From Enterobacteriaceae bacterium (GTDB lineage: Bacteria > Pseudomonadota > Gammaproteobacteria > Enterobacterales > Enterobacteriaceae), in contig JAISKF010000007.1 in assembly GCA_031261005.1 (NCBI GenBank), positions 1 to 39,086 of the forward strand: DNA of 39,086 bases, written 5' to 3'. Numbering within the stretch: the first letter of the stretch is position 1; each line of letters begins with the position of its first letter. The notes beneath the pieces are model-generated. The model was not told where the DNA came from, made no database searches, and worked only from the letters and a program-made list of their open reading frames with translations. This document shows, piece by piece, positions 9,722-17,471 of the stretch. The translations under genes were made by a program, and so were the position numbers.

Positions 9722-10438
9722 TTATTCGATGAGATACACTTCACCCAGTGTTGCCGTCCCGTCGATGCCCAATTGCAACACCGCACCCGTTGGCGTAAAT
9801 GACACCGCTTCCACTTTCGCTTTCTTCAGTGCCACAATGGACGGCGTACTGCCATCAGCATTTTTTGCCGAATACGACACTTTGAAAGCCGCATCCGCTT
9901 GCTCACGAGGATCGCTGGGTTGGAACCCATTCAGATCGTCCAGTTTGTACTGATGAACGCCTGCTTTCACATTTTTCAGCGTAGCGGTATAGGCATTGCC
10001 CATGCTGTCAGTCAGCGTCACGATGACCTCATCAGCATCACTGTTTAAAGACAGAGCAAGCTCTTTGTTACCCTCGCCGGAAGTGGAAACAGACGGTGTA
10101 CCTTCAACTAACACCTTGCGTCCGCCCCATTCAGCAGCGTTCATCTGCTGCATACTGCTCACCAACGTACCAACGCTGTTGAGCGTCGTGTTCAGTTGTT
10201 GCACACCTGCCGCCGTGTTGAACTGCGCTAACTGAGCTGTCAACTGGTTGTTATCCATCGGGTTCGTGGGATCTTGATTCTTCATCTGAGCAACCAGTAA
10301 TTCCATGAAGTTATTGAGCAACCCGTCAGCACCGGTATTGGAATTCGCCGCGCTCTTAGGAACAGAAGAAGTTTCTTTAGCACTGCTATTTGTCGGCACG
10401 GCAGCGCTGTTCTGAGTTATTACGGGTGATACTGCCAT
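9722..10438 (-). CDS. flgD: FlgD, hook-cap scaffolding protein
   Basis: Transient cap that directs FlgE assembly and is then replaced by FlgK. 238 aa (Salmonella 232). The conserved N-terminal segment LLNNFMELLVAQMKNQDPTNPMDNNQLTAQLAQF starts at about residue 40, preceded by a Ser/Thr/Ala-rich export tail; a FlgD Ig/tudor-like C-terminal region follows. Sits 9 bp after flgC. Confidence 0.97.
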   Translation of the reverse strand: MAVSPVITQNSAAVPTNSSAKETSSVPKSAANSNTGADGLLNNFMELLVAQMKNQDPTNPMDNNQLTAQLAQFNTAAGVQQLNTTLNSVGTLVSSMQQMNAAEWGGRKVLVEGTPSVSTSGEGNKELALSLNSDADEVIVTLTDSMGNAYTATLKNVKAGVHQYKLDDLNGFQPSDPREQADAAFKVSYSAKNADGSTPSIVALKKAKVEAVSFTPTGAVLQLGIDGTATLGEVYLIE

Positions 10439-10447
10439 CGGTTTTCC

Positions 10448-10852
10448 TTACTGACCCAGCGCCAGCGTTTTCAGCATCATAGTTTTTGCCGCATTCATCA
10501 CCTCAACGTTGGCTTGATAGCTGCGAGATGCTGAGATGGTATTCACCATTTCCCCCACGACGTCCACATTAGGCATATGCAGATAACCTTTGCTGTCCGC
10601 CAGAGGGTTTGCGGGGTCATACACCAGACGATCCGGTGCCTGACTTTCCACGACGTCGCTAACCTGCACGCCGCCAATATCTTGACCAGCCTCTCGATTC
10701 ACCTGAAAAATAACTTGGCGAGCGCGGTAAGGTTGACCATCAGGATCAGCAATGCTGTCAGCATTTGCCATATTACTGGCGCTGACGTTCAGCCTTTTAG
10801 ACTGAGCAGCCATTGCCGAACCGGAAATATCGAAAATACTGAACAGAGACAT
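10448..10852 (-). CDS. flgC: FlgC, proximal rod protein
   Basis: Rod subunit. 134 aa, the family's usual length. The N-terminal motif [14 protein letters not shown] is at about residues 19-32, the YRARQVIF segment follows, and the C-terminus is [40 protein letters not shown]-like. Eight bases separate it from flgB upstream, so it is cotranscribed and probably coupled. Confidence 0.98.
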   Translation of the reverse strand: MSLFSIFDISGSAMAAQSKRLNVSASNMANADSIADPDGQPYRARQVIFQVNREAGQDIGGVQVSDVVESQAPDRLVYDPANPLADSKGYLHMPNVDVVGEMVNTISASRSYQANVEVMNAAKTMMLKTLALGQ

Positions 10853-10860
10853 AGGAATGA

Positions 10861-11274
10861 TTACCCCTGACTAATGACACTCATCATGTTTTTAATTTGA
10901 GATGTGAGAAATGTTAAACTGGATTGGTATTTCATATTGTTATCAGCAAAATTGACGCGCTCACGATCCATATCAACGGTATTACCATCTGCACTTGGCT
11001 GATCAGGGACTCGATAAAGTAACTGGGGCTCGCCAGTCATTGACGCTATTCCGGCAATATGTTGGCTAGAGGTCAGTCTTAAAGTTAATGACCCGTTAGC
11101 GGGTTGCATTCGTTCGGTTGCGTCTTTTAATTGCTGGGTAAAGTCAATATCCCGCGCCAAATATCTCGGTGTGTCCGCATTAGCGATATTTGACGCCAGA
11201 ATATCCTGTCGTTTTGTCAGCAGATGCAATGCCTGCTGCTGAAACCTAAATTCGTTATCGAGTTTATCAAGCAT
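10861..11274 (-). CDS. flgB: FlgB, proximal rod protein
   Basis: First gene of the minus-strand flagellar operon; the most proximal rod subunit, next to FliE. 137 aa (Salmonella 138). Key motif [24 protein letters not shown] at about residues 22-45, and a C-terminal [19 protein letters not shown] helix. Divergent from flgA across a 417-bp regulatory region. Confidence 0.98.
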   Translation of the reverse strand: MLDKLDNEFRFQQQALHLLTKRQDILASNIANADTPRYLARDIDFTQQLKDATERMQPANGSLTLRLTSSQHIAGIASMTGEPQLLYRVPDQPSADGNTVDMDRERVNFADNNMKYQSSLTFLTSQIKNMMSVISQG

Positions 11275-11691
11275 GTGATAAAAGCCTTTATCTGCGAGGA
11301 AGCTCTCGTACTATGCTCAGTAGTCTAAAAGATAACCGGATAAATCTATACCTAGAGAACCTTACATAAATAACGGCATTTAGTTAAATTGATAACTGCA
11401 TTAAAAGCGTTGTTTTTGAGCGTTTAAACCGCATGTTAAAAACAACATAATTAACCTGAATTTTGGATAAGAAAACGGTAAAGCAATAAATTAATATATT
11501 GATAAGAAACAATAATTATTTGAAATTTATCATAACAATATAGTTGATTATCAGAAATTCAGGTGATTCAATGAATTGGCGACACAACTGATGTTATTTC
11601 ACCCATCGTGACATTCTCCATATACCGTACAATTCATACTTCTCTCTTTATTTATCATTCCCGTAATACCGGATAAAAGGTGCTGTCTGCT
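11275..11691. promoter_or_regulatory. Divergent flgB / flgA control region
   Basis: 417 bp without a gene between divergent flagellar operons. It is AT-rich, contains copy B of the 49-bp motif (11514-11562), and must carry both class 2 promoters. I see no clean E. coli-type FlhDC box and cannot place -10/-35 elements with confidence. Confidence 0.7.
11514..11562. promoter_or_regulatory. 49-bp motif, copy B (putative flagellar regulator site)
   Basis: Counterpart of 1233-1281 (40/49 identical, same orientation). The two ends, TTTGAAATTTATC and GATTATCAGAAATTCA, form a loose dyad. Lying between flgB and flgA, where FlhDC binds in E. coli and Salmonella, it is the best candidate site for the flagellar master regulator, by inference only. 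Confidence 0.45.
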
Positions 11692-12402
11692 ATGCCATTT
11701 CTCTTTATTATCCGACTGTGCTGCATATCAATAATGCTGTGGGGAACAGCATTATCTCCCGCTTTTTCCGCCAAGCAGAATGATAATGCCGCACTGATCA
11801 AACAGATCTCCCAACTGCTGCTCCCCCAGCGCCAGACGTCGGAAACAGGAAATATCAAGCTGCGTATCCGCGTTCTGACGCCACCCGTTCAGTTAGCAGA
11901 ACTCTGCCCGACACCGGCACTAAAGTTATCCGGCAATCCCGTTAAACTAACCGGTAACCGCAGCGTTATTGCCCGCTGCGGCAAGCGCCAGTTCTTCATT
12001 CAGATCCACGTCAACGCCATCGCCACATATTGGCTTGCTACCCGTGATCTATCCTCAGGGCAAATTCTCAGCCAGAACGATATACAATCTTTACGGGGAG
12101 AAATCGACAAGCTCCCGAACGACATTCTGCTGGAACCGGCGCGGCTTCTTGGCGCTACGCCATTACGTATGATCCGCGCAGGACAGCCGCTCACCGCCAA
12201 CATGCTTCGTCCCCAGTGGGCAATCAAAGCGAGAAATGAAGTGACGCTCACCGCGCCGGGCAATGGTTTTTTGATCCGTATGAAAGGCATCGCACTGAAC
12301 AACGCCGCACTCCATGACACCCTACGAATCCAAACCCGTAGCGGGAAAATTATCGAAGGCATCGCTATCGGAAATGATAAAGTGGCGATCAATATAGAAT
12401 AG
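11692..12402 (+). CDS. flgA: FlgA, P-ring assembly chaperone
   Basis: Periplasmic chaperone that helps FlgI form the P-ring. 236 aa (Salmonella 219). Signal peptide at about 1-27 (hydrophobic IIRLCCISIMLWGTALSPAFSA). The SAF-domain region near 120-180 includes ATRDLSSGQILSQNDIQ and the C-terminus has LTAPGNGFLIRMKGIALNNA, both family hallmarks. The ATG at 11692 was chosen; a GTG at 11680 in frame would add four residues before the signal. Divergent from flgB and 72 bp upstream of flgM. Confidence 0.95.
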   Translation: MPFLFIIRLCCISIMLWGTALSPAFSAKQNDNAALIKQISQLLLPQRQTSETGNIKLRIRVLTPPVQLAELCPTPALKLSGNPVKLTGNRSVIARCGKRQFFIQIHVNAIATYWLATRDLSSGQILSQNDIQSLRGEIDKLPNDILLEPARLLGATPLRMIRAGQPLTANMLRPQWAIKARNEVTLTAPGNGFLIRMKGIALNNAALHDTLRIQTRSGKIIEGIAIGNDKVAINIE

Positions 12403-12406
12403 TGAC

Positions 12407-12433
12407 TTTAGTTTTTTGCACGCAAGCCGATAG
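12407..12433 (+). promoter_or_regulatory. Sigma-28 (FliA) class 3 promoter for flgM-flgN
   Basis: TTTAGTTT, 11 bases, GCCGATAG: 13 of 16 consensus positions (TAAAGTTT-N11-GCCGATAA). It begins 5 bp after the flgA stop and 68 bp before flgM, so flgMN can be expressed both with flgA and from its own late promoter, matching the known Salmonella scheme. Confidence 0.88.
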
Positions 12434-12474
12434 TTTTGATTAGAGGACATCACCAGACACAACGGAGGACATAT

Positions 12475-12771
12475 ATGAATATTGATCGTATTTCTCAGAC
12501 ACAACCTATCCCGGCTACGGACTCACGGCAAAACACCGATATACGTGCAAAAATATCTGAGCAGAAAGAAATTCGAAATGCTCGCCAACAGGATACAGAC
12601 ACCCAAGTTAGCCTAAGCCGACTGGAAAAACAGTTTCCGACTAACGGCAGCCATGACGTTGATTACGCGCGTCTGGCGCAAATTCGAGCGCAAATGGACG
12701 CAGGAGAGTTGCAGATCGACAGAGATAAGATTGCTGCTGCTTTGGTCAATGACATCTTCCAAATTTCCTGA
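12475..12771 (+). CDS. flgM: FlgM, anti-sigma-28 factor
   Basis: Holds FliA inactive until the hook is finished, then is exported through the hook. 98 aa (Salmonella 97). N-terminal MNIDRISQTQPIP and the C-terminal sigma-binding region VDYARLAQIRAQMDAGELQIDRDKIAAALVNDIF-type helices match the family. The ATG at 12475 is 6 bases after GGAGGA; an upstream in-frame start at 12436 has no such site and lies within the promoter leader. flgN follows after 8 bp. Confidence 0.96.
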   Translation: MNIDRISQTQPIPATDSRQNTDIRAKISEQKEIRNARQQDTDTQVSLSRLEKQFPTNGSHDVDYARLAQIRAQMDAGELQIDRDKIAAALVNDIFQIS

Positions 12772-12779
12772 CAACTATT

Positions 12780-13223
12780 ATGAAAGACTTACAAACTACG
12801 CTAATGCGGCTGCAATCCCTGCTGGAAGAGCTAGAAAGTACGCTGTTAGAGGAAATCAAGCAGCTTAGCCAGGCGCAGGTTAATCCAGTGTCGCTGCAAG
12901 TCGTTTCAGATAGTAAAAGCCGCTCGCTTTCCGCGATCAATTTTTACGATGAACAACGTAAACAAGCAGAAAAACAACGCCAGCTCGCCGCGCCTTACTC
13001 ACAACACCCGAAGTTAGCGGCACGCTGGAATAAAATCCTGCATGTAGTGAAACACACCAGCGAGCTTAATCAGCAAAGTTTCCAACTACTCGAAATTCAT
13101 ATGAAGAAAATGAACGAGTTAAAAAAACTGGTACAACAGGCTGGCGCAGCGCCATCACTGTATGGAGAAAATGGCGATCGAGATCAGAAAAATTCCGGCA
13201 ACAGCTATCATATTTCGGTCTGA
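12780..13223 (+). CDS. flgN: FlgN, export chaperone for FlgK and FlgL
   Basis: Cytoplasmic type III chaperone that binds the C-termini of FlgK and FlgL. 147 aa (Salmonella 140). Predicted almost wholly helical: LMRLQSLLEELESTLLEEIKQL at the start, a central basic helix, and an amphipathic C-terminal helix (HMKKMNELKKLVQQAG). Position directly after flgM is diagnostic. It is the last host gene before the integrated element. Confidence 0.93.
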   Translation: MKDLQTTLMRLQSLLEELESTLLEEIKQLSQAQVNPVSLQVVSDSKSRSLSAINFYDEQRKQAEKQRQLAAPYSQHPKLAARWNKILHVVKHTSELNQQSFQLLEIHMKKMNELKKLVQQAGAAPSLYGENGDRDQKNSGNSYHISV

Positions 13224-13383
13224 ACACACAGACCGTATCACCATAATCTCAAACTCTGGTTTTCTCTTCCTTTAATCTGCCCTTGATTTAATGCTATTTT
13301 GTTTTCATTTAACGGTATATGCCAATAGACGTCAAAATACCATTACAGACGCTAATCCCGCGTAATATATGGATTTTTGGCAT

Positions 13384-13407
13384 AAAAAAAGACGTCCGTA
13401 GACGTCT
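13384..13407 (-). terminator. Second copy of the leuU-type terminator hairpin at the left end
   Basis: Stem AGACGTC/GACGTCT with loop CGTA and, on the minus strand, a T7 run. The same 18-bp palindrome stands beside the intact tRNA at 22840-22857. This copy lies outside the attachment core and was probably the original terminator of the tRNA before insertion. Confidence 0.75.
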
Positions 13408-13420
13408 GTTTACATGCTAT

Positions 13421-13442
13421 TGGTACGAGGACGGGACTTGAA
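13421..13442. repeat. Left attachment repeat (tRNA-Leu 3'-end fragment)
   Basis: TGGTAC-GAGGACGGGACTTGAA, a copy of the last 23 bp of leuU lacking one C of the TACC. The tRNA sequence diverges right after it, marking the edge of the element. Confidence 0.85.
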
Positions 13443-13507
13443 TTTCAACGCTATCTAATTGAAATTTATAGATAGTAAAAATCATCACCTCGGTAGATAT
13501 ACTCGTT

Positions 13508-13518
13508 TATATACTCAC
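13508..13518 (+). promoter_or_regulatory. Integrase arm-type site, left end
   Basis: TATATACTCAC, preceded by a partial copy (ATATACTCG). The identical 11-mer occurs in both orientations beside the integrase at the other end (22695-22705 and 22737-22747), the pattern expected of arm-type integrase binding sites. Confidence 0.6.
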
Positions 13519-13630
13519 CACTACAAGCGTCACCAATATTTAATCAACTCAAGTCAATCTAAGGTTACTGAACTATACATAGCTCACCGCATAATACCTC
13601 TCGCTTGGATGGAACGCAAAAGGCTATAAA

Positions 13631-13906
13631 TCACCGCTCTTCCTTTGTATGCCAGAGATCTAAAATGAAAATATCATTATCTTTAACTTCATAATGGATT
13701 TCGTAATCATCAAACAGTACCTTTCTCACTTCACGAGGCTCATAGCGTATTTGTGGTATGCCAATTGCCGGATGCGCTGTAAGTCCTGCGCTTGCGGTTA
13801 CCAGTCGTTCTAAAACACCATCTGCATGTTGGCGGCTGTATTGCAGAGCAAAACGGTAAATACGTTGCAGATCGTCCTGAGCTTTAAGCGTCCAGTAAAT
13901 TTCCAT
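13631..13906 (-). CDS. ParE/RelE-superfamily toxin
   Basis: 91-aa toxin of a type II toxin-antitoxin pair. Begins MEIYWTLKAQDDLQRIYRFA, has HPAIGIPQIRYEPREVRKVLFDDYEIHYEV in the core, and ends with ILDLWHTKEER; the R..VRK...YEI.Y pattern and the final H-x-R/E-R strand are typical of the ParE fold. ParE members inhibit gyrase and RelE members cleave mRNA; which applies cannot be told. The antitoxin lies upstream with a 3-bp gap, so they are cotranscribed. It is the outermost gene of the element. Confidence 0.9.
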   Translation of the reverse strand: MEIYWTLKAQDDLQRIYRFALQYSRQHADGVLERLVTASAGLTAHPAIGIPQIRYEPREVRKVLFDDYEIHYEVKDNDIFILDLWHTKEER

Positions 13907-13909
13907 TTA

Positions 13910-14158
13910 TTAGGCTTCCTTTAAGCTCCTTGCAAAATCCAGCATATCAGCATGACTCACTACGCGGCCAGCATCAACATCGGCCAGACCCGCTAATACG
14001 CTTTGATGACGCCGCTCTCTTTCTGCCAGCATAGAAAGTAAAGCTTCCTTAATAACCCAGCTTTTTGAGCGATCTAGCTCTACTGCCAGATTTTCAACTG
14101 CAAGCGCTAGCTCAATGGGAATTTGTGCACTGATAGTTTGCTTTACCGGAGAACCCAT
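13910..14158 (-). CDS. Ribbon-helix-helix antitoxin
   Basis: 82-aa partner of the ParE-like toxin. The N-terminal half, TISAQIPIELALAVENLAVELDRSKSWVIKEAL, is a CopG/ParD-type ribbon-helix-helix DNA-binding domain; the acidic C-terminal half (DVDAGRVVSHADMLDFARSLKEA) is the expected toxin-binding tail. The ATG at 14158 follows GAGG by 8 bases. Probably represses its own operon through the repeats at 14173-14199. Confidence 0.9.
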   Translation of the reverse strand: MGSPVKQTISAQIPIELALAVENLAVELDRSKSWVIKEALLSMLAERERRHQSVLAGLADVDAGRVVSHADMLDFARSLKEA

Positions 14159-14172
14159 CGGGATTACCTCGA

Positions 14173-14199
14173 TTAATAACTTTTAATAACTGCTATTAA
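14173..14199. promoter_or_regulatory. Putative operator of the toxin-antitoxin operon
   Basis: TTAATAAC occurs at 14173-14180 and 14183-14190 (10-bp period), followed by the inverted near-copy GCTATTAA at 14192-14199. Evenly phased short repeats just upstream of a ribbon-helix-helix antitoxin gene are typical of autorepression sites. Confidence 0.6.
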
Positions 14200-14234
14200 G
14201 CTTAGCATAGTGGCGCTGATAAAAGCATCAGATT

Positions 14235-15068
14235 TCACCTCGCTGGCAACATCTGCGGAAAGTGCTTCGCCACGATATCATTCATTTTCTCCACCAGATC
14301 TGGCCGCTTAAATGTGATATGTCCACTGCCTTTCTGAAAATAGCGAATGCTGAAAAGGTCATCCTCAAAAACCTGCTGATATGGGTTATTATGAATAAAG
14401 TTCATTAGCTGGATAGTAATATCTTGTCGATTATCAGGAATGGCTTTGTCATCCAGCAGATACAGCATACGCTCAAGGTCAGCTAATTGATCCCGCCGCC
14501 ATCCCAAGTTTAGACTGTAGCCCCATGAATCATATTTAACTAAGTAGTTGACGATGATTCTTTTACCGAAGCAGCATGGATTATTGGTTTTATAGTCCCA
14601 GCTTAATCCTTTAAACACATTAATGATGCCTCTTTCAAACACATCACCTTTACTCTGGTGTAACTGTTCAAAGGTGGCAAGAATGTTCGCTTCACTGATT
14701 TCCGGCAGTTCTCCTTCCTCAAGGTCTTTACTCCATTGATCACGCGCTTGTGCATCCATCAGACTTAACATACCTGATTTATGCATCAGATCGCGCCAGA
14801 TGCTCTGATCGATATTACGCATAATGGCTTTCATGGCCGTATCCAGTTTTTCAATAAGCCAACTGTTATAACGATATCCTTGATGCATAGCCCAATCTTT
14901 GGCGATTCCACCACCGATAGTTGAAGTCAGAGTTGAGACTTCATCGAGTTGCTCAATGATGTTTCTAATCTTAGTGAGTGCCGTATTACGTCCGGTAACA
15001 ATGCGCTCAAGGCTGGTGGAACAAATAATATCAGTATGGTCGGTGAGTATTTCAGATTCGATAGGCAT
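14235..15068 (-). CDS. DUF4942 domain protein
   Basis: 277 aa with the DUF4942 pattern: an N-terminal region TDIICSTSLERIVTGRNTAL, then MHKSGMLSLMDAQARDQW, NVFKGLSWDYKTNNPCCFGKRIIV, and the C-terminal FEDDLFSIRYFQKGSGHITFKRPDLVEKMN. Members are common on enterobacterial islands and plasmids near toxin-antitoxin or restriction cargo; biochemical function is not established. The ATG at 15068 has GGAG 9 bases upstream and was preferred to starts at 15083 and 15236, the last of which runs through a hairpin. No methyltransferase or nuclease motif is obvious. Confidence 0.8.
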   Translation of the reverse strand: MPIESEILTDHTDIICSTSLERIVTGRNTALTKIRNIIEQLDEVSTLTSTIGGGIAKDWAMHQGYRYNSWLIEKLDTAMKAIMRNIDQSIWRDLMHKSGMLSLMDAQARDQWSKDLEEGELPEISEANILATFEQLHQSKGDVFERGIINVFKGLSWDYKTNNPCCFGKRIIVNYLVKYDSWGYSLNLGWRRDQLADLERMLYLLDDKAIPDNRQDITIQLMNFIHNNPYQQVFEDDLFSIRYFQKGSGHITFKRPDLVEKMNDIVAKHFPQMLPAR

Positions 15069-15093
15069 AAATAATGGCTCCATAAATAAGAAC

Positions 15094-15117
15094 GCCTTCC
15101 CTTGAAAAAGGAAGGCA
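15094..15117. other. Hairpin in the leader of the DUF4942 gene
   Basis: GCCTTCC and GGAAGGC form a perfect 7-bp stem about 25 bp upstream of the chosen start. On the minus strand a weak T-rich tract follows. Could be a terminator of upstream transcription or a leader structure. Confidence 0.5.
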
Positions 15118-15276
15118 TTACGTAATCGTGTAACTAATAAACAAAAACAATGAAAATTTAATTGGCAGGTGCCGTGGTATGAGTAGGCATCGTGTTGGCT
15201 TGAATAAGTCTGGTGTGTTACCAATGCTGCATCCAACGTATCCCAATTGATTCTTTTTCAACAAGGAAAGCGGCAT

Positions 15277-15311
15277 TAAAGCCCAATCACCTATGACTGG
15301 TGATTGGGCTA
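15277..15311 (-). terminator. Terminator hairpin after the small membrane protein gene
   Basis: AGCCCAATCACC pairs perfectly with GGTGATTGGGCT (12 bp) around a 7-nt loop, followed on the minus strand by TTTAATG. Strong stem, short U-tract. Confidence 0.65.
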
Positions 15312-15392
15312 AATGTTAGAAGATAACTTTTGATACACTTGATAAATCATCGAGTAAGCAGGTTCGTTAAACGAACTGTATTCATTCCATGT

Positions 15393-15599
15393 TTACTTAA
15401 ATACCCGCCCAGTAACAGAATCAATCACACCACCGACCAAAACAGAGACAACAAAGGCCGTCACTAAGCGAATGTTATTAAGCTCTCCCTTGGAGAGTTC
15501 TTCATCCATCGATTCCGCCATCATTTTTTGTGATTTATAACTGGCACATACTGTTAACAGCGTGCCTAACGTCAGTGTAATAACTTTATTGATTGACAT
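15393..15599 (-). CDS. Small membrane protein, unknown function
   Basis: 68 aa. Two hydrophobic segments: residues about 6-19 (VITLTLGTLLTVCA) and about 46-60 (VTAFVVSVLVGGVID), joined by a charged stretch SYKSQKMMAESMDEELSKGE. The ATG has AGGA 7 bases upstream. It starts 24 bp after the WYL-type gene on the same strand, so the two are probably one transcript. Not recognised; a membrane partner or small effector of the neighbouring regulator is a guess. Confidence 0.6.
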   Translation of the reverse strand: MSINKVITLTLGTLLTVCASYKSQKMMAESMDEELSKGELNNIRLVTAFVVSVLVGGVIDSVTGRVFK

Positions 15600-15623
15600 A
15601 AATAGTCCTTTTAGATTTGAGAG

Positions 15624-16301
15624 TTATTGATTCAACAAATTCATAATGTATTGAAAATGTGGCAAGGCAGTAATGAAGTTTTTATCAGATATAATCTTTT
15701 CAATATCACTATGTTTTTGAAACTTGCTGATGGTGATACACAAATCAGTGATATTGTTTAGATTAAAGACGTGTATTTTCCTTTCAACCACACCACATAA
15801 ATACCAAATACGATCAAAGAAGATAAGTTTGTAGGGGGCAACCGTCAGGTGAGCCTCGTGGTTGTATAAAAATTTGATAATGCTTCTTTCTATAATGGCT
15901 TGCGTTACTACATAAAACCCACCGAATAATGACAGGGCATTTTTCGGCGGCGCATGATAAATAATATAGGGTGAGTCTAAGGGCTTATCTAATAGAATAG
16001 ACAATAACTTTCTGTCTAACGCAGGAAAAAACTGTGTAACGTGTGTTAGATTGGCAAAGTTAATAATATCTCTATCTGTACGAAAAGGACGGTGAGAACT
16101 TGCTAACCGATAATATCCATTCCGATAATTAATATCCAGATAGATAAGCCGCTCTTTAAAATCCCGTTGTAAGGTACGAATTGACACATTACATTCTTGT
16201 GCTAAATCACTCAGTGATAGGGACTCTCCTTTAAAGAGTTGGCTAATAATAAACGCCAGACGACTTGCCAATCTATCATGGCGCTTTTCACTAATTGACA
16301 T
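15624..16301 (-). CDS. HTH-WYL type transcriptional regulator
   Basis: 225 aa. An N-terminal winged helix-turn-helix of the DeoR type (about 5-60: LSDLAQECNVSIRTLQRDFKERL), then a domain with IIKFLYNHEAHLTVAPYKLIFFDRIWYLCGVV, the APYKL...WYL pattern of WYL domains, which sense ligands or nucleic acid. The WYL motif itself is present at about 155-157. Shorter than BrxR/CapW-type defence regulators, lacking a full C-terminal extension. ATG at 16301 follows AGGA by 9 bases; a start at 16328 would lie inside a terminator stem. Likely controls its neighbours. Confidence 0.8.
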   Translation of the reverse strand: MSISEKRHDRLASRLAFIISQLFKGESLSLSDLAQECNVSIRTLQRDFKERLIYLDINYRNGYYRLASSHRPFRTDRDIINFANLTHVTQFFPALDRKLLSILLDKPLDSPYIIYHAPPKNALSLFGGFYVVTQAIIERSIIKFLYNHEAHLTVAPYKLIFFDRIWYLCGVVERKIHVFNLNNITDLCITISKFQKHSDIEKIISDKNFITALPHFQYIMNLLNQ

Positions 16302-16324
16302 AATAAGTGTTCCTGAATAAAGAC

Positions 16325-16360
16325 TCACCTCTGTGCAGAGAGTACAGAGGTGATTTTTTT
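16325..16360. terminator. Bidirectional terminator between the YaaW-like and WYL genes
   Basis: TCACCTCTGT and ACAGAGGTGA form a perfect 10-bp stem (16325-16334, 16344-16353) followed by T7 on the plus strand; on the minus strand the A7 precedes the stem. It sits immediately after the YaaW-like stop codon. Confidence 0.75.
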
Positions 16361-17090
16361 ATTTTTGGGATAGATACTTCTGACGCATATAAGCCACGAT
16401 AATGCAGGCAGGTACGGTCACTCGATAGGCTGGACCAGCAATATCCGAGACTAGCCAAGCCGAGCTGAACGCCAAACCGATAGGGCCAGCGATAATACTC
16501 AATGCGCGTTGTGCTGCAAAAATAGTACCGATGGTAGCGATGCCGCCCATTGCATTTATTACACTGATAGCACCGATAGTCGCGAGTTCCAATGCAGCGA
16601 AACCAGAGGTTCTGACAGCAGCTTGAACTGCAATGAGCATCAGTTGTGGCGTGGGATTAGACAGATTCAATTGCATATTTCCAGCTAATACCTCCAAATC
16701 ATCCTGACTCATCTCTGAGAGGCTTTTCTCTAAGACTTTTAATAACATATTTAGCTCAATCGTTTCTATTGTGCTATTTTTGTTATAATTCACTTTGAGT
16801 TTTTTACATACATCTTGCAAAAGCTCTCGATACAAAACACCCTGATTTTTTCGCGCCAATGTCGCAATGCTGTTTGCACCGTAAGCCTGTAATTCCGCCG
16901 CAATGGATGTCCAATAGCGTTGATGGTCAGGATAGAATAGTTGGTACTCCGGCATGGATGTCAAAGATTCAGTCCAACGTTTCTTGCCATCTTTAGCATC
17001 ATGCGTTAATACTGATAACAGCATACCCAGCTCTTCGTTGTCACACTGCCCAAAAAAAGATAGGTCTGGATCAATACGATAAGTTGCCAT
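16359..17090 (-). CDS. YaaW family protein (UPF0174)
   Basis: 243 aa, similar along its length to E. coli YaaW: YWTSIAAELQAYGANSIATL, LYRELLQDVCKKLKV, and near the C-terminus GPAYRVTVPACIIVAYMRQ. The N-terminal DPDLSFFGQCDNEELGMLLSVLTHD is the DUF3944-like cap common in this family. The region from about 145 to 220 is long and hydrophobic (AAVRTSGFAALELATIGAISVINAMG and following), suggesting membrane association. Function in the family is not established. A strong AGAGGA site precedes the ATG. A terminator separates it from the next gene. Confidence 0.82.
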   Translation of the reverse strand: MATYRIDPDLSFFGQCDNEELGMLLSVLTHDAKDGKKRWTESLTSMPEYQLFYPDHQRYWTSIAAELQAYGANSIATLARKNQGVLYRELLQDVCKKLKVNYNKNSTIETIELNMLLKVLEKSLSEMSQDDLEVLAGNMQLNLSNPTPQLMLIAVQAAVRTSGFAALELATIGAISVINAMGGIATIGTIFAAQRALSIIAGPIGLAFSSAWLVSDIAGPAYRVTVPACIIVAYMRQKYLSQK

Positions 17091-17471
17091 AATTTTCCTC
17101 TTTAAGTGTTGTGATATTCGAGATCTACTTTAAGAGGCTGACTTGACAGGGTGTGCCGCTAAAAAATGCTAATTTAAGCGTTATTGAGTAAAAGTTCAGA
17201 CAGGATGTGACATGTAAGCCCTAACAGAAGATGTTAAATGAGCTGACGTCTCTTATGACTAACTCCTTAAATAATAAATATAAAAATAGATACGGCTGAT
17301 GGATTAATTATCTACAGGTCGTAGTTGATTAAACCGATTGACTCTATTTCTGGCTTCATTAAGCAGTAATCAGATACCCCCCGTATCAGCTTGATAATAC
17401 AGGGGTGAAAATTAATGGGTTATTAAAGTAGAGGGATCGTTAGACTTAACTACGCAGTAATAGGCTTGGTG
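17091..17471. other. Intergenic region upstream of the YaaW-like gene
   Basis: 381 bp with no coding signal. Holds the presumed promoter of the YaaW-like gene and, at 17375-17404, an imperfect hairpin (CCCC-GTAT/ATAC-GGGG with one bulge) that may terminate the next gene. Confidence 0.6.

Larger units (their letters stand above)
13224..13630. other. Junction between flgN and the integrated element
   Basis: About 400 bp without a gene. It contains a hairpin that duplicates the leuU terminator (13384-13407), the left attachment repeat (13421-13442) and an integrase arm-type site (13508-13518). The AT-rich stretch between them shows no coding signal. Confidence 0.75.

Noticed and set aside
13456-13470. 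Third and fourth copies of TTGAAATTTAT (also near 36717)
   Set aside because: Only the 11-bp AT-rich word matches the 49-bp flagellar motif; the rest of the motif is missing, so chance is likely.
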